Of a stretch of DNA of 64,000 nt, positions 1 through 8,275 are shown one piece after another. The stretch lies in assembly GCF_000413935.1 (NCBI RefSeq), contig NZ_KE340380.1:620001-684000 (forward strand). Direction: 5' to 3'. How positions within the stretch are numbered: position 1 is the stretch's first letter; every line of letters begins with the position of its first letter. The translations under genes were made by a program, and so were the position numbers. The notes beneath the pieces were generated by a model. The model made no database searches, had not been told where the DNA came from, and was given only the letters and a program-made list of their open reading frames with translations. This stretch comes from Acinetobacter colistiniresistens. GTDB lineage: Bacteria > Pseudomonadota > Gammaproteobacteria > Pseudomonadales > Moraxellaceae.

Positions 1-602
1 TCATGAAGCCTGAAACCTGCCATTATCACTTAGGAACGTGTCGTGAAGACCAGTTCGCACATGATGTCTGTTTCCAGCCGCATATTGTATATTTAGCTAA
101 CTCAAGTGCCTTGAAAATCGGGATTACCCGTATCGTAAATATGCCAACACGTTGGCTAGACCAAGGTGCAACTCAGGCTTTACCTATTATGAAAGTCGGC
201 TCACGTCGTTTGTCTGGTCATCTGGAAACTTTAATTGGTACACAAATCGCAGATAAAACCGACTGGCGTAAACTGCTCAAAGGTGAAGCTGAGCCATTAG
301 ATCTGATTGAAAAACGCGATCTGATTCTGGAAGAATTTGCGCCTAAGATTCAAAGTATTCGTGAGGAATTTAATCAGAACCTTGAGTTTAATGAAAATCT
401 GGAATTTCTAGAGGACGAAAAACCAAGAGAGTTTATCTATCCTGTTGAGCATTATCCTGAAAAGATTAAATCACTCAATTTAGATAAAACCCCAAAAATT
501 CGTGGTGTGTTACAAGGGATTAAAGGTCAGTATTTATTAATGGATATTGGTGTGATCAATATCCGCAAATATACAGGTTATGAACTGATTCTTCGTGCTT
601 AA
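1..602 (+). CDS. DUF2797 family protein (5' end outside window)
   Basis: This is the C-terminal ~199 residues of a DUF2797 protein; the reading frame is open to the left edge. The visible start has the family's Cys/His segment (ETCHYHLGTC) followed by HIVYLANSSALKIGITR, which resembles a GIY-YIG-like core (YLANSS...KIGITR). Full family members are roughly 260-280 residues with an N-terminal Cys-rich zinc-like part, so the ATG at position 3 is internal and the true start is upstream. Function is unknown; the GIY-YIG resemblance is my inference. A bidirectional terminator follows directly. Confidence 0.8.
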   Translation, partial: MKPETCHYHLGTCREDQFAHDVCFQPHIVYLANSSALKIGITRIVNMPTRWLDQGATQALPIMKVGSRRLSGHLETLIGTQIADKTDWRKLLKGEAEPLDLIEKRDLILEEFAPKIQSIREEFNQNLEFNENLEFLEDEKPREFIYPVEHYPEKIKSLNLDKTPKIRGVLQGIKGQYLLMDIGVINIRKYTGYELILRA

Positions 603-613
603 GATCGTTCAGT

Positions 614-642
614 AAAAAGGTGGCTTAATCGCCACCTTTTTT
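614..642. terminator. Bidirectional terminator between DUF2797 gene and lpxB
   Basis: Perfect 11-bp arms (AAAAAGGTGGC / GCCACCTTTTT) with a 6-nt loop. An A-tract on one side and a T-tract on the other let it serve both convergent genes. Confidence 0.9.
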
Positions 643-644
643 AT

Positions 645-1823
645 TTAACCCGTTTTTAAGCAATTCAGAATCGCCTGTACTGGATCTTCAGTGTTGCCTG
701 AAATCAACTGCTTATGCATGCTTAAATGCTGCATCATTTGAATATGTGCCGTTTCATGATCCATTAAACGTTCAATTTCAGTGGCTAAATGCTGTGGTGT
801 TGCATCGGCTTGAATCAGTTCCTCAATCACTTTCTTACCTGCAATAATATTCGGTAATGAGTAATACGGAATTTTAACCATGAATTTTGCAATCAGATAG
901 GTCAACCAATTTAATTTATAGAACGTCACCATTGGGCGATGTAGTAACATCGCCTCAAGTGTCGCGGTACCCGATGCCAACGCCACAATATCGCTGGCGT
1001 TCATGACAGTACGGCCAATTTTAGATTCCGCATCACTATTTTCTAAAACATGAATTTTTGCTTTTAAACCGACATCCAAGTGTTGAATACCCTGTTCAAT
1101 CTGATGTTTACGTGCATCATTAATCGCAGGGATCAAGAACTCTAGATCAGGATGCTTACGGTGCAAGATTTCTGCAGCGCCAGTCAATAAAGGCAATAAT
1201 CGCTCAATCTCACCACGACGACTACCCGGTAATAATGCGATATGAGTTTTGTGTGCGGACAGGCCCAATTGATGCTTGGCTTCAGTGATTGGATTTTTTA
1301 AAGGCAGTTGTTTGGCCAATGGATGCCCGACAAATGCCGCCGCAACGTCATAGTTCTCATAAAAGGTTTTTTCAAATGGAAATAAACACAGAACCAAGTC
1401 AATACTGCGTTTAATCCCATGGACACGACCTTGACGCCAAGCCCATACTGATGGACTGACATATTGTACGGTCTTAATCGGTAACTGTTTTTCCTTAATG
1501 GTTTTCGATAAACGTAAATTAAAATCTGGCGCATCAATGCCAATAAAAATATCAACGGGATGCTCAGTCCAGCGTTCAACCAAACCATCACGTACTGCAA
1601 ATAGCTTTTTTAAATCTTTAAGGACTTCTACAATTCCCATCACCGAAAGAATTTCCATCGGATAATAACTATGAAACCCTTCTGCAATCATTTGTGGGCC
1701 GCCAATTCCCTCAAATTCAGCCTCGATACCTTGTTCGCGAAAACTACGCATGAGTTTCACTCCTAGAGTATCTCCAGAAACTTCTCCCACCACGATACCA
1801 ATCTTTAGTTTTTGCTTTGACAA
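645..1823 (-). CDS. lpxB: Lipid-A-disaccharide synthase LpxB
   Basis: LpxB is a GT-B fold, membrane-associated enzyme that joins lipid X to UDP-2,3-diacylglucosamine to form the lipid A disaccharide. The N-terminus shows the family signature KIGIVVGEVSGDTLG, followed by FEGIGGPQM, the central SPSVWAWRQGR segment, LLPGSRRGEI and the ASGTATLEAM glycosyltransferase region. The frame stays open to an ATG at 1919, which would add 32 residues unlike the family. I place the start at the TTG at 1823 (L-S-K-Q-K-L-K-I-G), preceded by a purine-rich GTGGA; this gives 392 residues, the usual length. It is not in the lpxD-fabZ-lpxA operon at the other end of the window. Confidence 0.92.
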   Translation of the reverse strand: MSKQKLKIGIVVGEVSGDTLGVKLMRSFREQGIEAEFEGIGGPQMIAEGFHSYYPMEILSVMGIVEVLKDLKKLFAVRDGLVERWTEHPVDIFIGIDAPDFNLRLSKTIKEKQLPIKTVQYVSPSVWAWRQGRVHGIKRSIDLVLCLFPFEKTFYENYDVAAAFVGHPLAKQLPLKNPITEAKHQLGLSAHKTHIALLPGSRRGEIERLLPLLTGAAEILHRKHPDLEFLIPAINDARKHQIEQGIQHLDVGLKAKIHVLENSDAESKIGRTVMNASDIVALASGTATLEAMLLHRPMVTFYKLNWLTYLIAKFMVKIPYYSLPNIIAGKKVIEELIQADATPQHLATEIERLMDHETAHIQMMQHLSMHKQLISGNTEDPVQAILNCLKTG

Positions 1824-2010
1824 GATCCACGCCCCACAGAAATATTTAAATGATTCTAACAAAATGATTTTACATCGAATCAGGTCAAACAATGCAATTT
1901 GTTCTTGATTGGTGAACATCTTTTCTTATCTGATACATCATTAATCATTCAAAATATTATCTAGATTTACGATGACTGAGCAATTGATTGTGGTTTATTG
2001 AAGATTTAAC

Positions 2011-2029
2011 ATAAACAAGAATCATTTTC
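2011..2029 (+). promoter_or_regulatory. Putative Fur box upstream of the DUF3649 operon
   Basis: The segment ending AAGAATCATTTTC matches 12 of 19 positions of the consensus GATAATGATAATCATTATC by eye, including the AATCATT core. It lies about 45 bp before the DUF3649 start, and the genes downstream are of an iron/metal-uptake type. No -35/-10 pair was confidently placed. Confidence 0.45.
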
Positions 2030-2071
2030 ATATGTGATTTATTTCCCTGTTCTTCCGCTTTAAGACCCTTT

Positions 2072-2365
2072 ATGGCTAAATCTGCTTCTATTTCGCTTGT
2101 CTATCGACTGAGCACTTTCTATCGCTTTGTATTGGCCTTTGTCATGGGTTACTTGTCGATGATGTACTTATGTCTGGCGCTTACATCCTTATTTAGCCAT
2201 GTTTTAGACAAAGCAGAAGCGATTTATCTTGCAGCCTTTATTTCAATTTTCTTTTACTTGATCTTTATTATCCTGAGTTTTTGTACAAATTCATTACTAA
2301 GACTCAGCTTAACCAGTCTGGTTGTAACAGGCGCCTTGTTTGGCTTATCGGTAGGTTTAAATTAA
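2072..2365 (+). CDS. DUF3649 family small membrane protein
   Basis: A 97-residue inner-membrane protein with about three hydrophobic segments (roughly residues 17-40, 48-68 and 73-95). Size, composition and position before a PepSY protein and a DUF3325 protein identify it as the DUF3649 member of a triad commonly found beside TonB-dependent siderophore receptors. The biochemical role of the family is unknown; a part in ferric-siderophore reduction or release at the inner membrane is a common guess. It ends 2 bp before the next gene, so the three are surely co-transcribed. A Fur-like box lies upstream. Confidence 0.75.
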   Translation: MAKSASISLVYRLSTFYRFVLAFVMGYLSMMYLCLALTSLFSHVLDKAEAIYLAAFISIFFYLIFIILSFCTNSLLRLSLTSLVVTGALFGLSVGLN

Positions 2366-2367
2366 AA

Positions 2368-3927
2368 ATGCAAAATAAAGGGGTTCGCCAATCAATGGCA
2401 TGGTTACATGCGTGGACAGGTTTGATTTTTGGCTGGCTTTTATTTGCCATGTTCCTGATGGGGGCAAGTTCCTACTACCGCCATCAAATTAATTTATGGA
2501 TGCAACCACAGCTAGCTCAATATCAAATCAATCAAGAGATAGCGATTCGCACCGCAACAGATTATTTAAACAAAAATGCAGCAGATGCCAAATCATGGTA
2601 TCTCAACATTGCCAATCATGAAGAACCTGTCAACAAAATGTACTGGCAACAAGCCAGTGGTGGTTATGAAAGCAGAAGTTTAGATGCCAATACCGGACAA
2701 GAGCTTAAACTCTCAGCGACTCAAGGTGGTGATTTCTTTTATAACTTCCATTTTCAGCTCTATGGTGTTCCCATCATGGTTGGACGGCTGATCGCCTGTC
2801 TCGCTGCATTCATTATGTTGGTCGCTTTGGTCTCTGGCATCATTACTCACAAGAAAATCTTTACCGACTTCTTTACCCTGCGAACCTTTAAATCACAGCG
2901 TTCTTGGTTAGACTTCCACAATGTTTCTTCTGTTCTAGCACTGCCGTTCTTTCTGACCATTACCTTTACGGGCTTGGCAATTTTTTTCTATCTGTACTTG
3001 CCTTGGGGCATGCAAAAGCTTTATCCAGAAAATTCTTTTCAATATTTCACTGAGATTCGAACAACTGAAAAAAATACTGCACACCAAGCAGAACCTCAAA
3101 AAGCCGAGATGTTACCCATTAGCACGCTATTAGAAAAAGTAAAACAACAATGGGGAGATCAAGCCTTAGCATCCATTGAGGTGAAAAATCCAAATACAGA
3201 TCAGGCAATCATTACATTTAAACAGTTAGAAGATCGTTCAATTAGCTTAAATCAGGCACAAATCACCTTTGATGGACAGGGCAAAATCTTAGGCAACACA
3301 CGCAATGAAAGCGCGGTTGCAACGTTGAATGCGGGTGTTTACGGCTTGCATATGGCAACTTTTGCACAGCCAATATTACGCTTTGCTTTGTTCTGCTCAG
3401 GTATTTTAGGTTGTTTGATGATTGCCTCAGGACTATTGCTCTGGAGCCTAAAGCGCCAAATTCAAAATAAATCCAATCAATTTCATTTTGGCTATTATTT
3501 GGTGGATCGCCTAAATGTTGCGGCCTTTGTCGGTCTTCCAACGGCAATGATAAGCTATCTATTTGCCAATCGGGTTGTACATATCACTGAAACCACACCC
3601 AACTATGAAATTTATACTTTTTTCAGCGTATGGGGACTGAGTTTTATTATCGCTTTATTGACAAAAAAGCAATATTTATGGAAATCACAAATCGCCGTCT
3701 TTGGATTAATTGCCGTAGCACTCCCACTCTATAACGCGCTGTACCTCATTCAGCATCAATTGATTCACGATTTGCACAGCTATTGGCTATTCTTGCGAGT
3801 TGATTTGTTCTTATTGGTCTGTGCCCTATTTGCGGTGTTTATTTTTAGAAATATTCAACCGATTCAAGAAAAATCCGTTCAGAAAATCAAAAGCAAGTTA
3901 GCCAAGCAACAGGAGGTTAAAGCATGA
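2368..3927 (+). CDS. PepSY-associated transmembrane protein (siderophore-linked)
   Basis: A 519-residue inner-membrane protein of the PepSY_TM family. It begins with a typical MAWLHAWTGLIFGWLLFAMF helix, has a periplasmic PepSY-like part, then helices around residues 150-175, 200-225 and 355-380, followed by further C-terminal helices. Conserved membrane histidines occur in WLHAWTG and LDFHN, a pattern compatible with heme or metal redox as proposed for FoxB/PiuB relatives; that function is inference. An open frame extends upstream to 2281, but it overlaps the DUF3649 gene, so I chose the ATG at 2368. It overlaps the next gene by ATGA. Confidence 0.8.
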   Translation: MQNKGVRQSMAWLHAWTGLIFGWLLFAMFLMGASSYYRHQINLWMQPQLAQYQINQEIAIRTATDYLNKNAADAKSWYLNIANHEEPVNKMYWQQASGGYESRSLDANTGQELKLSATQGGDFFYNFHFQLYGVPIMVGRLIACLAAFIMLVALVSGIITHKKIFTDFFTLRTFKSQRSWLDFHNVSSVLALPFFLTITFTGLAIFFYLYLPWGMQKLYPENSFQYFTEIRTTEKNTAHQAEPQKAEMLPISTLLEKVKQQWGDQALASIEVKNPNTDQAIITFKQLEDRSISLNQAQITFDGQGKILGNTRNESAVATLNAGVYGLHMATFAQPILRFALFCSGILGCLMIASGLLLWSLKRQIQNKSNQFHFGYYLVDRLNVAAFVGLPTAMISYLFANRVVHITETTPNYEIYTFFSVWGLSFIIALLTKKQYLWKSQIAVFGLIAVALPLYNALYLIQHQLIHDLHSYWLFLRVDLFLLVCALFAVFIFRNIQPIQEKSVQKIKSKLAKQQEVKA

Positions 3928-4196
3928 TTCTGTTGAGCCTTGTATTGATCTTCATCGGGATGTTGCTGCTCTATAAATGTAGTTCTAAACAAATTAACAA
4001 AACAAAACAGCAACTTTTCATTCGTTATCGAACTATCTTGAGAGTTGCGGCTTACCTCTGCTTTTTATGTGCGAGTAGCCTGCTTTGTTTAGAATATGGA
4101 AGTTCAATTGGCTTTATCAGTTGGTGGATCTTCGCTACACCAGTGACCTTTTTATTGGTGTTGTCAGTCAATGAACTAAAACCAAGCAAAAAATGA
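3924..4196 (+). CDS. DUF3325 family small membrane protein
   Basis: A 90-residue protein with hydrophobic segments near residues 1-18, 38-57 and 62-83. It is the last gene of the DUF3649-PepSY-DUF3325 triad and is translationally coupled to the PepSY gene by a 4-bp ATGA overlap. The family has no established function; its gene order ties it to inner-membrane steps of TonB-dependent metal or siderophore uptake. No receptor gene lies immediately beside this triad. Confidence 0.75.
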   Translation: MILLSLVLIFIGMLLLYKCSSKQINKTKQQLFIRYRTILRVAAYLCFLCASSLLCLEYGSSIGFISWWIFATPVTFLLVLSVNELKPSKK

Positions 4197-4212
4197 ATAC
4201 GGTTTTGTGTAG

Positions 4213-4244
4213 AAGCTATCCTTAACTTCTATTAAGGATAGCTT
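4213..4244. terminator. Bidirectional terminator between convergent genes
   Basis: Perfect 13-bp arms (AAGCTATCCTTAA / TTAAGGATAGCTT) around a 6-nt loop, between the end of the DUF3325 gene and the minus-strand small-protein gene. Confidence 0.85.
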
Positions 4245-4257
4245 TATTACTTAAGAA

Positions 4258-4449
4258 TTAATGCCCGTGATGGCTATGGTCTTCCTGAGAAGTAGCTTTG
4301 TCTTTGTCATCACAACATTTCATCTTTTTTTCACAGCACTCTTTTTTATTGGCGGCCTCTTGTTCTTTGCAACAATCAGTTGCAGCAAAAGCGGGTACAG
4401 TAGTGGCCAATAAAAGCGTTGAAAATAATACAGTTTTTAAGTTAAACAT
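4258..4449 (-). CDS. Small secreted Cys/His-rich protein, putative metal binding
   Basis: A protein of about 63 residues with a clear Sec signal peptide (FNLKTVLFSTLLLATTVPAFAA). The mature part of about 40 residues is almost all charged residues plus paired cysteines (DCC, ECC, KCC) and a C-terminal HSHHGH. Such composition strongly suggests binding of copper, zinc or nickel in the periplasm, but no named family is recognised. The start may be the ATG at 4455 or, more likely, at 4449. It lies 35 bp downstream of another small Cys/Met/His-containing secreted protein on the same strand, and both probably share a promoter. Confidence 0.65.
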   Translation of the reverse strand: MFNLKTVLFSTLLLATTVPAFAATDCCKEQEAANKKECCEKKMKCCDDKDKATSQEDHSHHGH

Positions 4450-4484
4450 GATCATGTCCTTTAAATAAAATAAGAAATTTACAT

Positions 4485-4862
4485 TTATAAAAACAGGACA
4501 TGATTTGGAGGCCGATAAGGCAACTGATAAATCCCTAAAGTCAGTTGATGCACATAAGCTGAATTTGCTGCTTTAATTGATTGTAGACTTCGCTCAATGG
4601 AAGAAGACCTTTGCTCAAATGTAACACCTAAGCAACACAGACTCTTTTGACAATGTGATGTATCCATTTTGCCACTGCTTTCCAAGCGATCATGCTTACT
4701 CATCATGGCTACACCACAATCAGACATGACAGCATGATTTGGCATGACTTGCGCTACAACAGGTTGAGCCACTTCATTCGTAGAGATCGCCATTGCAAAA
4801 CTATTGCTTATAAAACATAGCGCAATCAGCAATGAAATGAGACTTCGAATAAAAACAGACAT
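4485..4862 (-). CDS. Small secreted protein, DUF2946-like, putative copper-related
   Basis: 125 residues with a signal peptide (SLISLLIALCFISNSFAMA). The mature part is rich in Met, His and Cys (VMPNHAVMSDCGVAMMSKHD, SHCQKSLCCLG) and ends LPYRPPNHVLFL. A C-terminal PYRPP-type tail is seen in small secreted proteins near copper-handling genes, and these residues are typical copper ligands. I do not recognise a characterised protein. It is upstream of the Cys/His-rich mini-protein, and the pair faces away from the TSUP gene. Confidence 0.6.
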   Translation of the reverse strand: MSVFIRSLISLLIALCFISNSFAMAISTNEVAQPVVAQVMPNHAVMSDCGVAMMSKHDRLESSGKMDTSHCQKSLCCLGVTFEQRSSSIERSLQSIKAANSAYVHQLTLGIYQLPYRPPNHVLFL

Positions 4863-5069
4863 AGGGCAAAATGATCAAACATACAATCCGTGTATGGGTT
4901 TAAAATAAATCAATCACCGTTGATAAAGCAAGCGAATCTAAATCTAGATGATCTAAAAACCAAAATTTGAGTTTCTTTAGCTTTTTTTTGCATAAGTAAA
5001 TCATTATTCGTCACAACGAGTTATCTAAAATAAGCATAAGATATGCTGATTTTTGCATAATTAGGCATA

Positions 5070-5963
5070 TTGTCGATGTTTGGTCCTATAGAATTTATTA
5101 TGGCTGGGGTATTGGTTGGCTTCTGTGTTGGTATCACAGGTGTCGGCGGTGGTTCATTGATGACCCCTATCCTGATTAGTCTATTTAAGATTGAACCTCA
5201 TATCGCCATTGGTACTGATCTACTTTATGCCTCAATTTCAAAGTTCTGCGGTTCAGTTGTTCATGCCAAAAAACTGAATATTGTCTGGCCGATTGTCTTA
5301 TGGCTTGCACTCGGTAGTATCCCTGCATCTTTTGCAACCTCTTGGGTGCTTGAACATTATCTAAGTCAATCTACCCACTATAAAGCTGTACTGACTATGG
5401 TCTTGGGCTTTATGTTGACCTTAACAGGCATTTCAATTGTGTTCCGTGCGCAAATTGAAAAGTTCTTTGATAAGTTTCGTAACCGTGAACAAGCGGATAT
5501 GGAAAGTGAACAGCATGCACTGCAACACAAGCGTCATTACATTGTGATTATGGGCATTGTGTTAGGCATCTTTGTGACCTTATCTTCAGTTGGAGCTGGT
5601 GCTTTTGGCATCATGGCGCTTGTTCTGATGTTTCCAAATCTTCCAATGATTCGTATTATTGGTTCAGACGTAGTGCATGCGGTATTACTGACAGCAGTTG
5701 CTGGCCTAAGCCATATGTCTTCAGGTAATGTCGACTTTAGCCTGTTGATGTGGTTATTGGTGGGTTCAATTCCGGCAATTATTGTGGGTACACTCATTAG
5801 CTCACGTATGCCAGAAAGACTGATTCGAAAAATTTTGGGCATCACTTTATTTGCACTCGGTGTCAACTTTATGCTCAACCCTATCAAGGCTAAACCAAAG
5901 CCGGTTGAAACGCAGCATGCCGTGGTCATTCAGCAAACAAAGCATGTAACTACAACAGTTTAA
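5070..5963 (+). CDS. TSUP (TauE/SafE) family membrane transporter
   Basis: An integral inner-membrane protein of the sulfite exporter TauE/SafE family, with about eight hydrophobic helices in two repeats. The glycine-rich GVTGVGGGSL-type motif (here GITGVGGGSLMTP) sits near residues 20-33, and the second-repeat equivalent is SSVGAGAFGIMAL. A charged cytoplasmic loop (around residues 130-155) separates the halves. The family moves sulfite, sulfonates or other small anions; the substrate here cannot be read from sequence. The start is TTG at 5070 or ATG at 5076. It stands alone, divergent from the small secreted proteins. Confidence 0.85.
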   Translation: MSMFGPIEFIMAGVLVGFCVGITGVGGGSLMTPILISLFKIEPHIAIGTDLLYASISKFCGSVVHAKKLNIVWPIVLWLALGSIPASFATSWVLEHYLSQSTHYKAVLTMVLGFMLTLTGISIVFRAQIEKFFDKFRNREQADMESEQHALQHKRHYIVIMGIVLGIFVTLSSVGAGAFGIMALVLMFPNLPMIRIIGSDVVHAVLLTAVAGLSHMSSGNVDFSLLMWLLVGSIPAIIVGTLISSRMPERLIRKILGITLFALGVNFMLNPIKAKPKPVETQHAVVIQQTKHVTTTV

Positions 5964-6081
5964 GCATTACAATGCCGATTATTTCTGCATAATTTATAAT
6001 TATCGCTAGTTAACCAATCGGCATTTCATGCTATATTCGCAGACAAAATAACCCTTTCTTCCGATTGAATTTGTGACAGCA

Positions 6082-7173
6082 ATGAATACTCTACAGCCAA
6101 ATACAGTTTCTCAGCCCGATATCGACGACGTTAATATTAAAAGCATTCAAACCTTGATTACTCCAGCTGAGCTGAAAGCAGACCTGCCTTTATCAAAAGC
6201 TGCGTCTCAAACTGTATTACAAGGACGTGCAACTGTACGTAATATTTTAGATGGCAACGACAAGCGCTTGTTTGTGGTGATTGGCCCTTGTTCGATTCAC
6301 GATCCTAAAGCTGCTCATGAATATGCTGATCGCCTCAAAGTTCTTAGCGAAAAAGTAAAAGATACCTTATATCTGGTGATGCGTGTTTATTTTGAAAAGC
6401 CACGTACTACAGTCGGTTGGAAAGGTTTAATCAACGACCCTGACATGAATGACTCTTTCAATATTGAAAAAGGCTTGCATATTGGTCGTGGTTTATTGAT
6501 TGATTTGAATGAAAAAGGTTTACCATGTGCAACTGAAGCACTGGATCCTAACTCACCACAATACTATCAAGACTTGATTTCATGGTCTGCAATTGGCGCA
6601 CGTACTACTGAAAGCCAGACCCACCGTGAAATGTCTTCAGGTTTATCTTCGCCTGTAGGCTTCAAAAATGGTACCGATGGCGGCTTAACCGTTGCAACCA
6701 ATGCCATGCAATCTGTAAAGCATGGTCATAGCTTCTTAGGCCTCAATGAAGATGGTCAAGTTGCGATTATCAATACCAAAGGTAACCCATACGCACACGT
6801 GGTATTACGTGGTGGTAATGGTAAGCCAAACTATGATGCAACTTCCGTTGCAGAAGCTGAAGCCGCTTTGGCAAAAGCCAAAGTCAGCAATAAGATCATG
6901 ATTGATACTAGTCATGCCAATTCAAACAAAGACCCGTACTTACAACCATTGGTGTTAAAAAACATCACGGAACAAATCCTTGATGGTAACAAGTCCATCG
7001 TTGGAATCATGGTTGAGAGTCACTTAAAAGGTGGTCGTCAGGATATTCCTGAAAACTTATGTGATCTTGAATACGGTAAATCCGTGACTGATGGCTGTAT
7101 CGATTGGGAAACCACTGAAAAAGCATTACTCGAAATGCATGAAGCATTAAAAGACGTCTTACCAACACGTTAA
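6082..7173 (+). CDS. aroG: 3-deoxy-7-phosphoheptulonate (DAHP) synthase, class I alpha
   Basis: The first enzyme of the shikimate pathway: phosphoenolpyruvate plus erythrose-4-phosphate gives DAHP. Hallmarks in order are GPCSIHDPKAAHEYADRL, RVYFEKPRTTVGWKGLINDP, the GARTTESQTHRE segment, SSPVGFKNGTDG and IMIDTSHANSNK, the last holding metal-site residues. The length of about 363 residues suits AroF/G/H-type, feedback-inhibited enzymes. Which aromatic amino acid inhibits it cannot be judged by eye, so the symbol marks the family only. An in-frame GTG at 6073 could add three residues. Single gene, closed by a strong terminator. Confidence 0.93.
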   Translation: MNTLQPNTVSQPDIDDVNIKSIQTLITPAELKADLPLSKAASQTVLQGRATVRNILDGNDKRLFVVIGPCSIHDPKAAHEYADRLKVLSEKVKDTLYLVMRVYFEKPRTTVGWKGLINDPDMNDSFNIEKGLHIGRGLLIDLNEKGLPCATEALDPNSPQYYQDLISWSAIGARTTESQTHREMSSGLSSPVGFKNGTDGGLTVATNAMQSVKHGHSFLGLNEDGQVAIINTKGNPYAHVVLRGGNGKPNYDATSVAEAEAALAKAKVSNKIMIDTSHANSNKDPYLQPLVLKNITEQILDGNKSIVGIMVESHLKGGRQDIPENLCDLEYGKSVTDGCIDWETTEKALLEMHEALKDVLPTR

Positions 7174-7184
7174 TTCGATCTTTG

Positions 7185-7214
7185 AAAAAACAGGCTCATA
7201 AGAGCCTGTTTTTT
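7185..7214 (+). terminator. Rho-independent terminator after aroG
   Basis: CAGGCTC / GAGCCTG arms with a short ATAA loop, flanked by an A6 run and a T8 run. Confidence 0.9.
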
Positions 7215-7311
7215 TTGTTTATCAATTCGATCACTTGCCCAAACGTACAATACAGCTCACAGCACTATGCCCTATGTTGATCTTCCTTTGTTATGGATTA
7301 ATTTAGGTTAA

Positions 7312-7548
7312 TCATGGAAATTTTTCTTTATACCTTAAGTGTGATGTGCACATACACATCATTCGGTAATGGAAACATTCTTGAGTCATGCCATGCTGAC
7401 TATACCTGACTTCACCACGATAATGAAAACTTTGTAGACCAGACAAGGTTCGGCCAATCTCAAAAGTATCATGTTGATGTGGTTCATACACATAATCGGA
7501 AAAGAAAGCTTCAATTCTTTCCAAGTGATCTCTCAGAAGCCCAAACAA
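7312..7548 (-). pseudogene. Remnant of an AraC-family regulator (N-terminal domain only)
   Basis: The frame encodes DHLERIEAFFSDYVYEPHQH followed by DTFEIGRTLSGLQSFHYRGE, a good match in style to the cupin-like sensory domain of AraC regulators (pattern H-x-H-D-x-x-x-I-G ... G-x-x-x-F-x-Y-R-G). After SQHG the expected continuation is found one frame over (RMFPLPNDVYVH, like the usual VLHPDEVHD), pointing to a frameshift. Nothing matching the DNA-binding half follows, and a stop lies just upstream in frame. I read this as a decayed, truncated gene. Its former target may be the divergent DUF2946-like/TonB/PepSY genes, which is speculative. Confidence 0.6.
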
Positions 7549-7698
7549 TCCAATCGGACTGATTTGCTATTTTTGACAAGCTGATCTGCCCATAAAATAC
7601 TGAATTCAGCAGCCTCAGAATATCTCAATTTTACTTTGATCTATAAGTTGTTTTTTGATTATACTTCTGCCACATTTCTCCTACGACGTATCGCTGAT

Positions 7699-8202
7699 AT
7701 GAAGTCCAGTTTTCGTCAACATATGCTTAAGTGGCGTGCCAGTTTCGGCGCGATTACTTTGCTGTGTTTACTCTGGCATATCTTCTTACCAACGATGGTC
7801 CATACAGGCGTCGTACCTGCACTTTATGCAATGCCAAGCCATTGCCAAGTCACCGAAATTCAAAATGCATCGTTGATGTCTCAGACGCATTCAAGTCATC
7901 ATCAACACAGCATGCATGACATGCATCACGGACAGCAGCTACAGCATGCCAAACATGCTCAGCTCAGTGAATATGCACAACAGGTGTATGCACTGGCCAG
8001 CCAAATCATGAAGCATTGTCCTCTCTGCTCCCATGGTCTAGATGCTGCTGCAATCGTCCCGCTCATTGCATTCATTATTATATTTCTACTGGCTTGGTTC
8101 AGTCGCGTTCGCTGCCTGTGCCATACGTGGACAGAAGATCTGCACATCGCCCGTATCTTCTATATCTTTCCGATCAAACAAGCCCCGCCACTCGCTTTAT
8201 AA
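7699..8202 (+). CDS. DUF2946-like His-rich membrane protein
   Basis: About 167 residues from the ATG at 7699, which I prefer over 7636 because the earlier stretch is not hydrophobic in a signal-like way. An N-terminal hydrophobic anchor (GAITLLCLLWHIFLP) is followed by a periplasmic stretch dense in His and Met (SHHQHSMHDMHHG, HAKHAQ), then a CPLCSHG motif, a second membrane helix (IVPLIAFIIIFLLAWF) and a QAPPLAL tail. This resembles DUF2946 proteins, which often sit next to TonB-dependent copper receptors. Binding of a metal in the periplasm is likely from composition. It directly precedes the TonB receptor. Confidence 0.65.
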   Translation: MKSSFRQHMLKWRASFGAITLLCLLWHIFLPTMVHTGVVPALYAMPSHCQVTEIQNASLMSQTHSSHHQHSMHDMHHGQQLQHAKHAQLSEYAQQVYALASQIMKHCPLCSHGLDAAAIVPLIAFIIIFLLAWFSRVRCLCHTWTEDLHIARIFYIFPIKQAPPLAL

Positions 8203-8275
8203 ATCGCAAATTTTACTTCGTGCCCCGTAAATAACGGTGGTGCGTTCTCGTTTATTGCTTTTTATAGAGTTCAAA

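Noticed and set aside
1298-1600. 100-residue minus-strand open frame inside lpxB
   Set aside because: It lies wholly within lpxB in another frame and has no family features; lpxB motifs are continuous through it.
5537-5929. 130-residue minus-strand open frame within the TSUP gene
   Set aside because: Shadow of the transporter gene; the plus-strand frame has the family motif and membrane helices.
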